A model generated the notes under the pieces. That model was not told the origin of the DNA. It was given only the letters and a program-made list of their open reading frames with translations, and made no database searches. The position numbers and the translations under genes are program-made. From positions 1,972,001-2,036,000 of the forward strand of contig VCAZ01000075.1 in NCBI GenBank assembly GCA_005784505.1: a stretch of DNA of 64,000 nucleotides, written 5' to 3'. Numbering within the stretch: position 1 is the stretch's first letter; every line of letters starts with the position of its first letter. This DNA comes from Bagarius yarrelli (lineage: Eukaryota > Chordata > Actinopteri > Siluriformes > Sisoridae). Positions 27,001 to 41,000 of the stretch are shown here, in pieces.

Positions 27001-30000
27001 AAATATTTCATCCTGGTTTATATCCAGAATTTCACTCACAATGAACAGCAGTGGTTATTTCTAGTTACACGACTCTTTTATTCACTATGGATTCCATTTT
27101 TCATTGCAATAATTAAAAACGAGTGATGGATCTTTCGTGCGGCGGCGTGTGTACAAGCGATTTAAAGGTACAATGTTTCAGAGGTCTTTAGCAGCTAAAA
27201 ATCCCCTTTGTCCATCACACAGGATTTATTTCTAGGTTAAATTCTTGTCCTGAATGCACTGCCTCGTGTGCAGAAAGACTGGACGGGTCACACGCACCAG
27301 AACGTTCTGATTGTATTGCTGTTAAAACCTTATCAAGTAATTAAGTTTTCTATTGTCCTCCAGTCAAACTTTACCCCCTTATTTATTCTTCTTTTTTTTT
27401 GGAGGGAGACCAGGACACAGACAATTCCCAGAAGGAAATAATAAATAATTTAAAAAAAAAAACCCCACATACATGTTAATGTAACTATAGAAATTATTGG
27501 TCACCTTGTGCTGCCATCTGTTGGCGTGTCTTAAAACTTATTGATAACCTATTTCTTAAATGTTACATATACGTTATTTTCTTTCTCTCAAGTGTAACTC
27601 TATACAACAGAACATGGGGAATCATTGTTTACAAAAATACACAAAAAATAGCCTAAACAATTTACGATTTGAGAACAAATCAGGCCCAGGTAGTTTTTTC
27701 ATTTCATGTTTTAGAAATCAAAATTTGATAGGAAGACAATTCAATAATTATTATTTGTAATCAAATCTAATTAGCTGCCTTTTTTTTCTCTCAATTAATT
27801 TTGCTCACATTGTCCCATCCTTATTTGCTTCACCTTTTTTCATGTGTGTGTGTGTGTGTGTGTGTGTGTCGCATGTATTCCTGCTGTCAGAGCTCCCTGT
27901 GCAAAGTGTAGAGCGAAGGCCTGAGTCGTGTGGTAAGAGTTCATTGAAGGCTGCTGCCGTGGGGTGTGTGTTTTTGGCGTGGTGATCCTCCTTTCTCCAT
28001 TTTCGTTTCCCTCTAATTCTCTCACACACTCATTTTGTATGATCTCTTCGTACTCTGGGTTTGAAGCTGGATCTTATTCAGACGTCATACCGATTTTTAC
28101 CCTAAAATGCTAACACTTATTGAAAGCTGGTGGGACCAGATAGCATAACGCACATTTTATTCTAACTGAATCTTTTTCAGTGATGGCTGGTCACTAGAGG
28201 GCGCTGAAACCTCCTCTTAAATAAAGCTAATTACCATGTTAACAAGAAATATATATATATTGCAAATTAATAACAAAGTAAAAGTATTTAGTTCACTGTT
28301 AATCATAGCATGTATATATTTGCCATCACAAGTGTGTGTGGGGACGCGACAACCCAGTGTGTATGTAGGTCCATGAGCTCTAATTGGATTGTTTAAATTC
28401 CTCTTTATGCCTCTAGTGGACAACATTAATATTACAGCCTTCATCTCTAAATCTAATTGATATAAATGGCTGAATTATTTAAATGATCATCTTGATGACT
28501 TAAACATTTTCAATATTTAGCTAGCAGTAATACACCATCGTATATATACACAACCCTGCATTTCTTTTAAGTTTGTTTGCCCTCTTCCACAATGTTTTAG
28601 GACCAGCTGCCACTGACCGGGACCCACTTTCATTCTTCAGCATTAGCATTTTAGGGGGATGTGTTTTTTTTTTTTTGTTTGTTTCTTTTTCTCCTACATT
28701 TCTGCTGACTGAAATGGTTAAAAACACAACCTGGTCCTGGATCAGAATGGTTTTACACTGAAGGGTGAAAAACACATGGCAGTGAGGTTTTCGGCTCTTT
28801 GTGCATGATTGGAATGGCACTGTGGAAACTTACTAACTCGCCACCCGGCTGTGTGGTGTTGGTTAAGGGGGAAGATCATTTGGGGGATTATACAGGTGAT
28901 GTTAGGGAAGTGGCAGCTTTTAAGATGTTAGAAGGTTGTTCTGAAGGTTGTGGGTTCATTTCCCAGCACCACCAAGCAACCACAGCTGAACCCCTGAGCA
29001 AGGCCTTTAACCATCAACTGCTTAGTCGGGATGTCACTCAGGATGATGGCGTCTCCCAATTGCCAAATATTTAAATGTACTTTTTTTTTGTTTAAAGCAG
29101 TGGTGAGTAAAATCAATCAGGATGATGATAGAATTTTTTGTCTGTAATACTCAAGTGCTTTGTAGGAAGTTGTAGCTTAGTAAGGTGTTTGACTGCTGTT
29201 AGGAAGATTTTGGGTTCAAATTTCACCTCCACCAAGCTGCTCCTGCTGGGCCTCTAAGCAAGACTCTCAATAAAACAATATTGCAAATCTAAGTTACTTC
29301 AAACAATGTCATCTGCCAAATGGCAGAAGTAAGTGTGTGTGTGTGTGTGTGTGTGTGTGTACACCTGTCTGTTATGGCTACAAGCCATTACACTCATCTG
29401 TGAATATTTATAGAGGATGCTGTTTACTGTTTATTTTCTGTCTGTCTCTCTCACTTTTACACTTTGTCTGTCTGTCTCTCTCTCTTTGTCTCTCTCTCTC
29501 AGGGCTGGTTCAGCGGTGTGTGATCATTCAGAAGGATGAGAATGGTTTTGGTTTGACCGTGAGTGGAGATAACCCAGTGTTTGTGCAGCTGGTAAAAGAA
29601 GGTGAGTCGCTCTGTTTTTCTGTTGGCGCTCGGGGGAAACCAGGTGTGCGTTTAATCACTGAGCTCTGTATGATACTGACTAAAGAGATTTAATCACACC
29701 TGGTTAACTCGATATTCATTTTTAGATGGAGCTGCTATGCGTGCCGGTGTTCAGACGGGCGATAGAATTATTAAGGTAACACTGTTCTCTGTTTCTCTAA
29801 CGTTTTTTAAAACATTTTATCAAGAACACTTAAGTTAGCATTAGTTGCTTTTATTTTCCTTAAACATGAGCACAGACTTGGCACTTTACTCCCCCTTGTG
29901 GTGGATTCTATCAACACACAACTGATTGCCTGGTGAACACAATGTGATCAGGTCAGATGGTTCGTTTGTATTGGTAAAAATGATGTGTTATCTCTGCAGG

Positions 30001-32792
30001 TCAACGGGACCCTAGTAACACAGTCCAATCATGTCGAAGTCGTAAAGTTAATCAAATGTAAGTATATTGTTCAAGCATAACAAAAGTTATTTTTAATATT
30101 TTTATATGTAAGACTTTTCTGTGTGTGTTTTTTACAGCCGGTTCGTACGTGGCTCTGACAGTTTTGGGGAGACCCCCAGGGCTGCCACAAATCCCTTTAT
30201 CGGAGGGAGATGAAGATGGAGACCCTCTTACCTCCCTCATTTCCCCTCACTCTCCTGTCCCCAGTCTACCCGAACGCTCGTCCTCCTCCTCTACCTCCCC
30301 CTCCGACTGCAACACCTCCCATCTGTCTGTATGGGTAAGAAATCGCATGTATACACACACACGCAGACAGACTCAGGCATACACATATCTATACACTGCC
30401 TGCTTTGCAATTATTCCTAGTAAATATAATACTCCTCCAGTCTGTTAATTCAGTTTAGGATGATGTATTGACATTTAACGACAACTTCTACGCTAAATTA
30501 TCAGAAATGCAGTAGGGATGTCACAAGAACCAGTTACCGCATAACTAGTGAGGCTGCATTTCTTCCGGAACTGAAAGGGGCAGTGTTAGTCGGTTCTCAA
30601 AAGGTAAAGAAGAAGAATAAACACCTACAAGCACACAGAAGAACTACACTTAAATGATGACAAGAAGACAGGAGCTAAGAGTCAAATATGGAAATAATTT
30701 GCATTCAAGGCCGATTAGCACCTAAGCAGTGACGGTGATGGTGCTTTCATGCATTTTGTACTAATGGAGGAAATGATTTTTTTTTTTTTTTTTATCATGA
30801 TAAACTGTTTTATTTTATTTAAAGAACGTTAAATGTGTTAATTTAAGTGTTTTTGTTATTTTTTTCCTCTGGTTGTATTAGGCGGCAAAAATAAGCGACA
30901 CCTGACATTCAGTTTACTAATGGAAAAAACAACTAACAGGAACTGGAACTTTGTTCCTTAGAAAACCGTAATCAGAATCTTTGGTCTGTAAATGGGTTTT
31001 GAGTCTCATTCTCAAATACCATCACGTACTGCCCTAATTTCCTCAAACACAATTTTTTTTTTGCCTCCTGCTCTCGCTTCCTCTTTCGTCTATTTTATTT
31101 TTGTTTTGTCGAATTTGTCCTCTGTGATGTGATGTAATGCATAAGTGAATGCAATGTTTTTTTATTTTTTTTTATCTATTTATTATTTTTTTCCTTCCTT
31201 CTGCTTGCCCGTACATTCTGTCGCACATGTAGTTGCCAAACAGCGTCCCTATAGCTGGCTTGGTTTGTGTTGTGTGTGTGGCTTTTAACAAGAAAGTCAA
31301 CATTCTGTAGAGCTTACACAAGACATGATCTATTCTGAACGGGTGTTTTACCTGTGCCAAAGCTTTTGATTTCATCGGCCACTTTTTTTTAATGCTGTCA
31401 AGATAATCATGCTATCAATGGGCACCATACAGGTAAGTGTGTGAATGCTTTGCTACTAGCTGTAGATTTGCTGCCCCTCCCGCTGCCAAAGGGCACCAGC
31501 CTGTGAAAGAAAGTGTGCAATAAGAATTGGTGAGATTTTGAAAACTGGAAATTAGACAAAACAAAAAACTTTTCTGTGACATGGCAGTCATTTACAGGAT
31601 GTCCACTCAAAGTAACCAGAAAGAGTCGCAAAGTATCAAACTGAGCCACTGACATCCTGAAGCGCGAGCAAAGAAGAAAAGTGCTTGTTTACTCACTGAC
31701 TGGTCTTCATGTAACCACTGAACAACGCTGTGAGATTCAGTTAGACACCAGATGTGGTGGTGATTTAAACATTTTCGACACGGAAACGTGGGAAACATCA
31801 TGCCACAACATTTTTGCTGGAAAACTTTGCAATATTCACAATGACATTACAGTAGTAGCACTAACTGTAACTGTGGTATTGGGGCAGAAATGGAGAAGAT
31901 TCATTTAGGTGCTGTAGGCATATTAAATGTAACGTAAGGGACTAATGAAATCTAGGCCAAATGATCTATGTTTTGAGCTGTTTTCTGCTAACATACAGAT
32001 CCATATCTTCTGTTTATTATCTATATGATCAGTTTGTTAGTGATCACATTATTAAATAAGTAATAAGCATCTGCTTTTGCAAACGTTTTCCCCGACGCCT
32101 TGATTATATATAAAATATATTCAACTTCATTGTCATTGTGCAGGGTACATGTACAGAGCCAATGAAATGCATTTTTTCGCATATCCCATCTTAGTAAGTT
32201 GGGGTCAGAGCGCAGGGTCAGCTATGATACAGCGCCCCTGGAGCAGGAAGGGTTAAGGGTCTTGCTCAAGGACCCAACAGTGGTTGGCTTGCTGGAGGTG
32301 GGGCTTGAACCCAGGTGTTTCTGGTCTTCAGATTAACAACTCAGCACCTTAACCATTTGAGCCACTACTGCCCCCCTTATTCTCCAGGGCTAGAAAGAGA
32401 AGCTATTCTCCAATTCCGTCTTAGATAAAAAAAAAAGCACACTATGCGAATTGATGCACAGTTTCACATCCTCTTCTGTGGGAATGGGGAAAGGCGCTCA
32501 CATGGGTGGGCACAGACAGACAGATGGAGGAGTGACTGACGGCATCTTTTGCTCTCACAGGCGCTGAAGGACGAGTACAGCAGGACCCCTACAGTCAGAC
32601 TACTGAAGGACATCCAAGAAACCCAGAAACACGATTCTCTGCTACAGGGCCAATTTAGTAAAGCCACCACGGCTGGACAGGTACAAAGCGGGGTAGTCTT
32701 TACACCAAACACACACACACACAAATACACATACCACCGTGTGCAGCTCAATTGAAAGTAAAAGTCAGCAGGTTGTAGCAGTTTCAGGATAG

Positions 32793-32858
<66 letters not shown>

Positions 32859-35042
32859 GGATGGCCTGCTTTTTCCAAGACCAGGAGATGCAGAAGAAGG
32901 AGGGTTGGGAGATGTAGACGTCTCTCCGTCCTGGCAGTCCGACACAGAGTCACTGTTAAACAGCAACTCGACACCGGTTAGCACCACACAACACTGACTC
33001 TACACACACCTTACCACAAGATACTGCTTCCCCCTAACAACTACACATTGTTAGTGGGTAATGGTGCAATGATTGTTGTTAACAGTATGACTTGTATGAT
33101 TGTGTTATGGAAAGGATACAAGATGCATAAACACCACAAATCGTTTACCTTTTTGTCATCCCATCTTGTCACTTATCAATGGCATGGTCTAATCTAAATG
33201 GTGACCTTCTGTGGAGGCGGTGCTTATCCACACTATTACATCATAAAATGGAACATTCCAGAGCCTGCCAAATGCTTCACCAAAGCTGTTTTTAGTGTAA
33301 CAGCAAAGAAACTCCTAGGATGTTCTTATAGCACAGTGACCTCTTATAAGGTTCAAAGAAATTTTTGATTTTGATGAAACAAGGTGGAAAAGAAAAAGGG
33401 GTGGGATTGGGAAAAGTCTCTGAACCAGGACTCAAACTTGGGATGTCCAAAGAGAAATCACGCTATATGTTAACACACAATCTACAGTTCAGCCACACCG
33501 ACCAGCAATGAATAGTAAACATTACCCTATCCTCTTTGATCACCCCCTCAGGTCACACCCAGTATAATCCCAGAAAGCCCGAACCAAAGAGACACACCAT
33601 GCCACAGCCCAAAGTCAACGCCGCGCGTCAGCCTCAACTCATGCCCGTCTCCCGATGGGGAGGACACAGTCGACCTGGTAAATTCATGCTTTACTTCATT
33701 TATTGATTCTTATGTTCCGAACCTCACTAACGAGCGGCGTGCATATCAACAGGACTCAAATCATCAGGTCGGCATGGCAAGCCCAGCCTTTCGCACGCCT
33801 CCTCCCATCATCGGCGCCGAGGACGATGACTTTGACACTGAGCAGGAGCAGGTGAGGACTCGAGGGTCTCTTTTTTTACTCTGTGTTTTCAGGTAAAGGA
33901 TCTGACTTGGTAACAACAGAGACAGAAGTTCACTTCCATGCTGTCTCTTAGTGTACACGCTCTGATAAATTCTTAGCTGACGCCATAGCTCTTCTCTTCT
34001 GTCCACACGTTGAGTGTTGTGAAAAATCGTAAAAATGCAATGTGCAAAAAGTATAATAAATGTGCTTCCTTTTATTAAGTGTACAGATTTTAGAATTAAA
34101 GCGCATTAACTAAACAAACAATCATGGATAAATCAAATCTCATTGGTTAATCAGTAACTTGGGGCTAGCCGTCATATCAAATTTTGTGGAACGTCATGCT
34201 GCTGTTTAAACAACGAATCAGAATCGTACATTAGGAGACTACCAGAGACGAATTAGCGATCACTCAGATGGCTCTCCTAGGGCTCATTTTGATAACAGCT
34301 GGTGGTAAATCTTTAACAAATTCTGTGCAAGGGCTACTTTTCCTTTAACAGAACAGATTTTTTACGAATGTTTGAATGTTTTTTGTTGGTCTCTTGCAGA
34401 TGAATGGTCAGTGTAGCTGTTTCCAGTCCATAGAGCTGTTAAAGTCTCGGCCTGCTCACCTTGCAGCATTCCTGCATCACGTGGTCTCACAGTTCGACCC
34501 TGCACCTCTGGTACCAAGCCAAAACCTTAACGTCCTCTTCATAGAGAAGATTCTTTAAATCAGGCTTTTTAGCAAAAAAAATGAAACACCTCAGGATTTT
34601 ATTTTACTAGCAAAAGTAACTTTTTGTTTATTATTCTCTAGCTGTGCTACCTGTATGCTGAGCTCTACAAACAGAGCAGCCCCAAAGACACGCGGCGGAT
34701 ATACGGCGAGCTCTACTCCACCTTTATTGACCGATCAGCAGTAAGCTCACACAAGCATCTTTACACTAACACACACCTCTATACATAAATAAATCTTGTT
34801 AAATACATATAACACATTTGTAATTCTTTGTTCTTATCTTTCAGCAACTAAAAGTTCTGCTACCAGATTGGATTACGGCTGACACAGGTGAGATTGTGGG
34901 TTTGATTTCCAGCTCCACCAGGCTACCACTGTTGGGCCCCTGAGCAAGGCCTTCAACCGCTAGTTGCTCAGTTGTATAAAATGTCTAATAATTATAAATG
35001 TAAGTCGCCCTGGATAGGAACATCTCCCAAGCGTTGTAAATA

Positions 35043-35073
<31 letters not shown>

Positions 35074-38000
35074 TTAGATCGATGGAAGCCTGATTTAATT
35101 TCAGAGGATGTTCAAAGACAGCATGTGCAACAGCTACAGGACACACTCCTGTATGACATCCAGAAACACCTGGAAGACTTCAGGTAACAGCCAAACTGGA
35201 AAACAAAACACACACACGTCACTCAGTGCAGAAAATCACATATGCTTTTGTGCTTTGTTGCAATTTTTTTCTTTCTTACTGTTCAGAGCGAAAATGTATA
35301 GAAATACGAACTCTTTATAAAAAACGTAATTCGGTTTCCTGGTCTTGGCCTAGTGACCAGGTATTGTATAGTTTTTATATCTGTAGTCATTGGGAAAACC
35401 TTTAGCAGGATACAGATACTGAAAAAGTGTTGAAAAGTGTATATCAGTTTATTAAATTATGTGTTCATTGTGTGTTTTTTTTTCTTTTCTTCAGGCAGAA
35501 GCGCAGTATGGGGCTGACTCTGGCCGAAGCTGAACTCGGCCGACTCGACACTGAGCGCATGCGAGACCGCGTGGCCCTGGAGAGAGAGCGCTCGTGCTCG
35601 GAGCATATCCTCTCCAAGATCAATGAAGTATTGTAAGTAAACACGAATATGTGCTTTAGAAACAAATAGTTTGCTTTCTCCTACTTGACGGGTTTCCATC
35701 CAAAACTAAAGCGAATCTGTGCATTAGTTGACTTTTTATAAAGTTCAAGCGGTGGTATTGGTAACCTAGTAAACAACAGTAAATCAAACAGGGCATGCAT
35801 AACAGAGTGGAAACAGAAGATTAGTCATGTGGGTTTAATGTTTGCTACATTAGAATTTATTCGGCATAACAAAGCAAGCAAAAACGAAGACAGGATTTTA
35901 AACGGAAACCAAAATAAATGTCCAAGCAGACGCGTCTGTTGCAGCAGTCGTGTGTTATAAAAAAAACAACAACTGTAAAACACCATCAGGAAAGCAGATT
36001 TAAAATGTATTCAGCAAATTTGTTTCCTTTATTTGCATTTCCCTTTTATTGAAGTCCAAAACCTCTTCAAGTGAGCGTTTGCTAATTGAGAGATTGTTTT
36101 TTTGTAATTTGCAGTGATAATAACATGATAACAGTCCCACAAACACATCCACCAGGTCTGCAGCTCAATCACACTCTTCCCAGGAGGTTTTCTTGGGGCT
36201 CCTTTTATTAAAAACAATTTTTTTTGTTTGTTACACAGTCACTAAGTTACAAAATGTAGACGGTGCATTCAGAGATAAAACAACGTGTCTCTCTTTTTAG
36301 TTTTTTTTTGTTTTTTTGATTTTAGTAAACAATAAACGAGCATCCTTTTTTTTTTTTCAGCACACATACCGCCTCAGGGCCTATCCAAGGTCACGTTGCT
36401 CTTGCGTGCCAAGCCTGTAGAAAGCGAAACGTGTTGAACAGGAACGCTTAAAATCAAGGATAAATAAAAATCACAAGAATCAAGATTATTCATGTGTAAC
36501 AATATTACATAAAAATAACAAATATCATGTCTTTTTTTTATGCACCTCCTTTCACAATACTAATAACGTCAAAACACAGACGCTTCTCACAGCGGTTTGT
36601 TTTGCCGCCGTGTAAGACGGCGATGCCCGGGACAAGACTCTTCGCCCCGCTCCTGGCTTTAAAAGCGGTTCAGCGACTCCTCTTAAGTATCATCATGTTA
36701 TTGTTCTACCGAGCACATGGTTTAAACTGCTTATCTAGAATTTATTCGCACAGACACAATGCTGTCTGTTACAAAACAATAGGTACTTGCCATAATTGAG
36801 GAAAGTCTTGCTTGAGTCAAATCCAGTCCTGTCCTGGACTCGAGTCTCTTTTAGAAAAATGAAGGTATAATAATGGATAAAAATGGCAACAAGCACGGGT
36901 TACGGAAATCCTTTAATATCTGATGATGATTTTTTTTTTTTTTTTTTTATGTTAAGTGTAAAATGAAGAAACCTTGAGGGGTGTGTGTGTCTGTGTGTTT
37001 GTGCTTTCTCACAGGTTGACACCATCAGCCACGGAGGAGGAGAAGTGGTAAGGAGAAATTTCTTTGTTTGACATTGACTCCATTCTTTACACTAGAATGG
37101 CGTTATTTACGACGGCTTTATTAACAGTCCAATATTTAGGTGCTTTATGACTCTAAAGAAATTTTCCTTTTCCTTTTAAACACTGTAAGGGTGAGTATAC
37201 TGCACTGTACGTAGTTTAATCCCTTCTGCCCATATGTCAGGCATGCGGTGTGTGTTTGTGGGCAGATGGTGGAGAAGAGAGGGTACTTGTGTTATTCGCA
37301 GCAGAACGTTGTGGGAAATAGTTATACTGTTACACAGTGTGTGACCGGGTATTGCGTAATCATCACTGCCTCTAAGGACTACATAAGAAAGCTTTTTTTC
37401 TTTTCCTCCTCGGAAACCATCGCCATCACGTTACTTTAACGTTTATCATTAGTGACCCCTGCTGGATAGAAATGCGACATGACATAAGAGTCAAATTAAA
37501 ATGACATCTTTTACATCGCTGATGTCCGATGGTGCTGTAGTGCCACTTTAAAACATAAATAAATAAATAAAATGTCAAGATTAAAAGCTTCAATACTTCA
37601 GGATAAAATAAAATGTAATATTTAAGAAAAAATAATCACAAAATTGCAAGAAATGTTTTTCTGTTTTGTATAAAGTTAATGTGGAGGATTTGGTCAGATT
37701 TATAACAATAAAGAAATTCTCTGTTTTTAAGTTACAATTAGTAAATTAGCAGTTATGTAAAATGTATGTCTCTCTCCTCTGCTTTTCTCCCCTGCTTTTT
37801 CAAAGTATTATGACTTTAATCACATAATTTTGACTTTATTCTTGTAATTTTAATTTTATTCTTTTAATTTTATTGATTGTATTTTCACTTTATTCTTAGA
37901 TTATTTTTTTTTTTTACACTTCATAATCATGTTTGTTTCAGTACTGCAATGCAGTTCGTCATCCAAGCGTATATGAAGCACCTCGGGGTAAAGGTCAAGG

Positions 38001-41000
38001 AATCGCGGGGCTTTGAGCACAAACCCAAATTAATTAACCTTCTCCCGAAAATCAAGGTAATAAAAAACACCACCTGACCATTTCTCTCCTTTGTGTGAAA
38101 CGTTCCTGTTTATTTCCTGTTTTTATTTTGAGCAGAAGACGATAAAACCCGAGAAGGACGGTGTCGTGGATGAAAAGTTGAAAAGGCCGCGCTTTCAGAT
38201 AATGCGCAGTCACAACAAGAGACCCAGCCGAACCGACGTCTTATCAGGTAAGCCAACATTCAGTACTTCAACATTTCGCAAAGAATATTTTAAACAACGT
38301 TTAAGAAATTGAATAGCAAACACATGCCATGGCAACATTACACAACAAAAAGGTTCAGGGGGAGAAAAACCCAGTGATGTTATTTAATCATTTTCATATC
38401 AAGAAGTCTTTAGTGTTAAATACAACATATACATGTTATGTCTGCAGTTACCAAGGCTTTAGAGCAGACTAAGCAGCGGACACAAAAGCAACAGTTGCAG
38501 GTTCCTCTCGGGCCGAGCGATCAGACAGAACCCCCTTCATCAGGACGAACGCGGAGCAGTCAGTCAGGCGATGGACCAGACGGCAGCACAGGCTCCATCG
38601 GATCTCCTTCATTCAGCGCTTCAGTCACACAAAGTTCTGACACCACAGCCCGAGATTCAGAGCCAGGTGAAAGTTTTGACTGCTCTACAACCAGTCTTTC
38701 TCTCTCTCCTTCTTACACACACACTTTACCTCACTGTCCCTAACTATCTCTCTCAGTTACACACACATACACACTGTCTATCTCGGTGTCCCTGACTCTC
38801 TCTTTTTCTTGCTCACATACACACTGTCTCTCTCACTGTCTCTGACTTTCTCTCCTGTTCTCTCTCACGCACACGCACACACACACACACACACTGTCAT
38901 TGTCTCTGACTTTCTCTCTTACTCCCTCTTTTTCCCTCTCTCTCACACACATACACACATACAAACACACACACTATCTCACTGTCTTAGACTTTCTCTC
39001 CCTTTTTCTCTCTCTCACACACACACACTCTGTCTATTTAAATTTTAACATGTGCCTCATCAGGCGCTGCTCCCCCGTCAGCGTTACCCAGATTAGGAGA
39101 GGTCAACTCTATGGGTGAAGGTCAGGACTCCTCTTCCTCAGGCACACACTTTGACTTCACCTATCCACTGGACCATCTCCAAGAGGAGGAGCCTGAAACA
39201 GACAGGTGAGCTAAACAAAGAAAAACAGATGGAGCAGATGGAGTTTCTGTTACTTTATCATGATGACAAAACAAAAGCTTTCCGTTTGCCCCAACTTTAT
39301 TTCTGGCTCATTCCCAACAATAACACTTTCATTCCATTTTTTTTTTTTTTTTTTAGCATGTCAAAAATACCAAAATAGAACACCTGTCCTCCGACCCCTC
39401 CTCTGTCCCCTGCTCCTCTAGCTTTATTTTCCATATTGTGGGTCTTGCAGTCAAATGCACTTTTTATAATTCTGTCCAGAGTCTTAGAAAACAACTTTCA
39501 CTGTAAATTGTAGGTAGTTTTAGAAATCGTAGGTTTCGTAGACCTTTTTTTCTGTTACAAAACATGCAAATAAGTTGGACCCCCCCCCCGACTCGTCTAT
39601 ATTTAATTAAAGAGGTCATGCAATATCTTAAACTGGAAAAAATAAGATACCTTTCTTTCCTCTTTTGTTTTTTGTATATTATAAAAACTAAAATAAACAG
39701 AACTTATCTAAAAAGAGTAGTGCACAGTAGGTAAATATTCTCTATTCTAGCACCAGGTTGGTAAATTTAATTTCTCGTCAATGTCACAGGGTCATTGGCT
39801 GTCCTCAAGAAACAACTGCAGACATCCAGATTAATTTTAAAAGAATTTTTCCCTAATAATTTTAGTTTTATGTTACACTTTATGATCCAGCGAATCAGAT
39901 TAGATTATGTTCAAAAGCTCTGGAAATGTATTTCTAGAAATGTGCTTTTCTTTGTCCACAGAATTCCTGATGTAGGGACACCACGGCCGATCAGAAGGTG
40001 GGTGTCGTTGACTGTTTATTACCACAGTCAGTAGTAGCAGTTGGTAAAAAAAAAAAAAAAAAAAAAGCTTATGTTGCGTATTGGGCGCGTGTCGTTGCAG
40101 GATGGAGCCGTTGAGCTCAGGAGAGGTGCAGAGTGAGGACGATCAAGCGTTTGAGGCGGAGCCGGAGCAGGACCCCCCTCATTGGCAGACGCTGGTCAGC
40201 ATGGACATTCTCGCGTTGCTGCCCCCGCACGAGATCAAGAGACAGGAAGTCATCAACGGTAAGGGTCCTCAGGACATGTTAGACTACTTTTTAGTGAACA
40301 CATACGTCATTAGCATAACTAGCGCCTCAAATGAAGAGCACACTATTTACTTTCTGCGCATATCCCAGTTTATGGACTTGAGCTCAGAGCGCAGGATCAG
40401 TCAGTCACGGCGGCCGTGTAGCAGACCGGGTGTAGCTTCCTATTATATTTCTAATAGATCTCGTTAAAGGACAGACATCTTACAGGGATGCATTTTCCTG
40501 TTTATTCTCCTTCTTAGTTATCAGGTGTCAAGTACAAAGACACACAGGTTGTTATTTTCTCGACCTTATCCACTGTCTCTGATGCCTTTTTTTCCCATTT
40601 GCCTGGCTGTGCAGAGCTGTTCTACACAGAGCGTGCTCACCTGCGCATGCTCAAGGTGCTGGATAACGTCTTCTACCAGAGGATGACGCGAGAGGCCATT
40701 CTATCCCCAGCGGACATTAAAAACATTTTCACCAACCTGGAGGAGGTTGTCCAGCTACACGGTAAGGAATTAAAACTGATTCTTACAATATTTGAGCTAG
40801 TTTTGATGATGATATTAATGATATCGTATCTGGTTGTTTACTTTTGCTTTTTCTGTTTTAGTGTCCATAACTGAGCAAATGACAGCCATTCGGAAGAAGA
40901 ATGAAAGTGCGGTCGTAGACCTGATCGGAGATGATTTGCTGTCCTGGGTGAGAAAAATGCATATTTCTCCTCTTTTATTCTGAAGCAGCAAACTGTCCAT

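Larger units (their letters stand above)
33753..38056 (+). other. arhgef12: ARHGEF12 exons 12-19: RGS-like (RH) domain
   Basis: This block encodes residues of roughly 320-567. It starts with the acidic lead-in IIGAEDDDFDTEQEQ, then the helical bundle CSCFQSIELLKSRPAHLAAF, HHVVSQFDPAPLLCYLYAEL, a variable PKDTRRIYGELYSTFIDRSA stretch, and QKRSMGLTLAEAELGRLD, ending YMKHLGVKVKESRGFEHK. The RH domain binds activated G-alpha-12/13 and can act as a GAP. Exon 18 is only 33 nt. The linker helix is well conserved relative to human. Confidence 0.9.

Noticed and set aside
31640..31685. Possible missing ARHGEF12 exon reading DILKREQRRKV
   Set aside because: The resemblance to ILRKMLQKEQERL is short, there is no GT donor after it, and the frame does not connect exons 8 and 9.
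38809..39048. Open frames of 70-80 codons across the CT/CA repeat
   Set aside because: They are translations of simple repeat with Ser-Leu/His-Thr composition, lying inside an intron between two well-supported exons.
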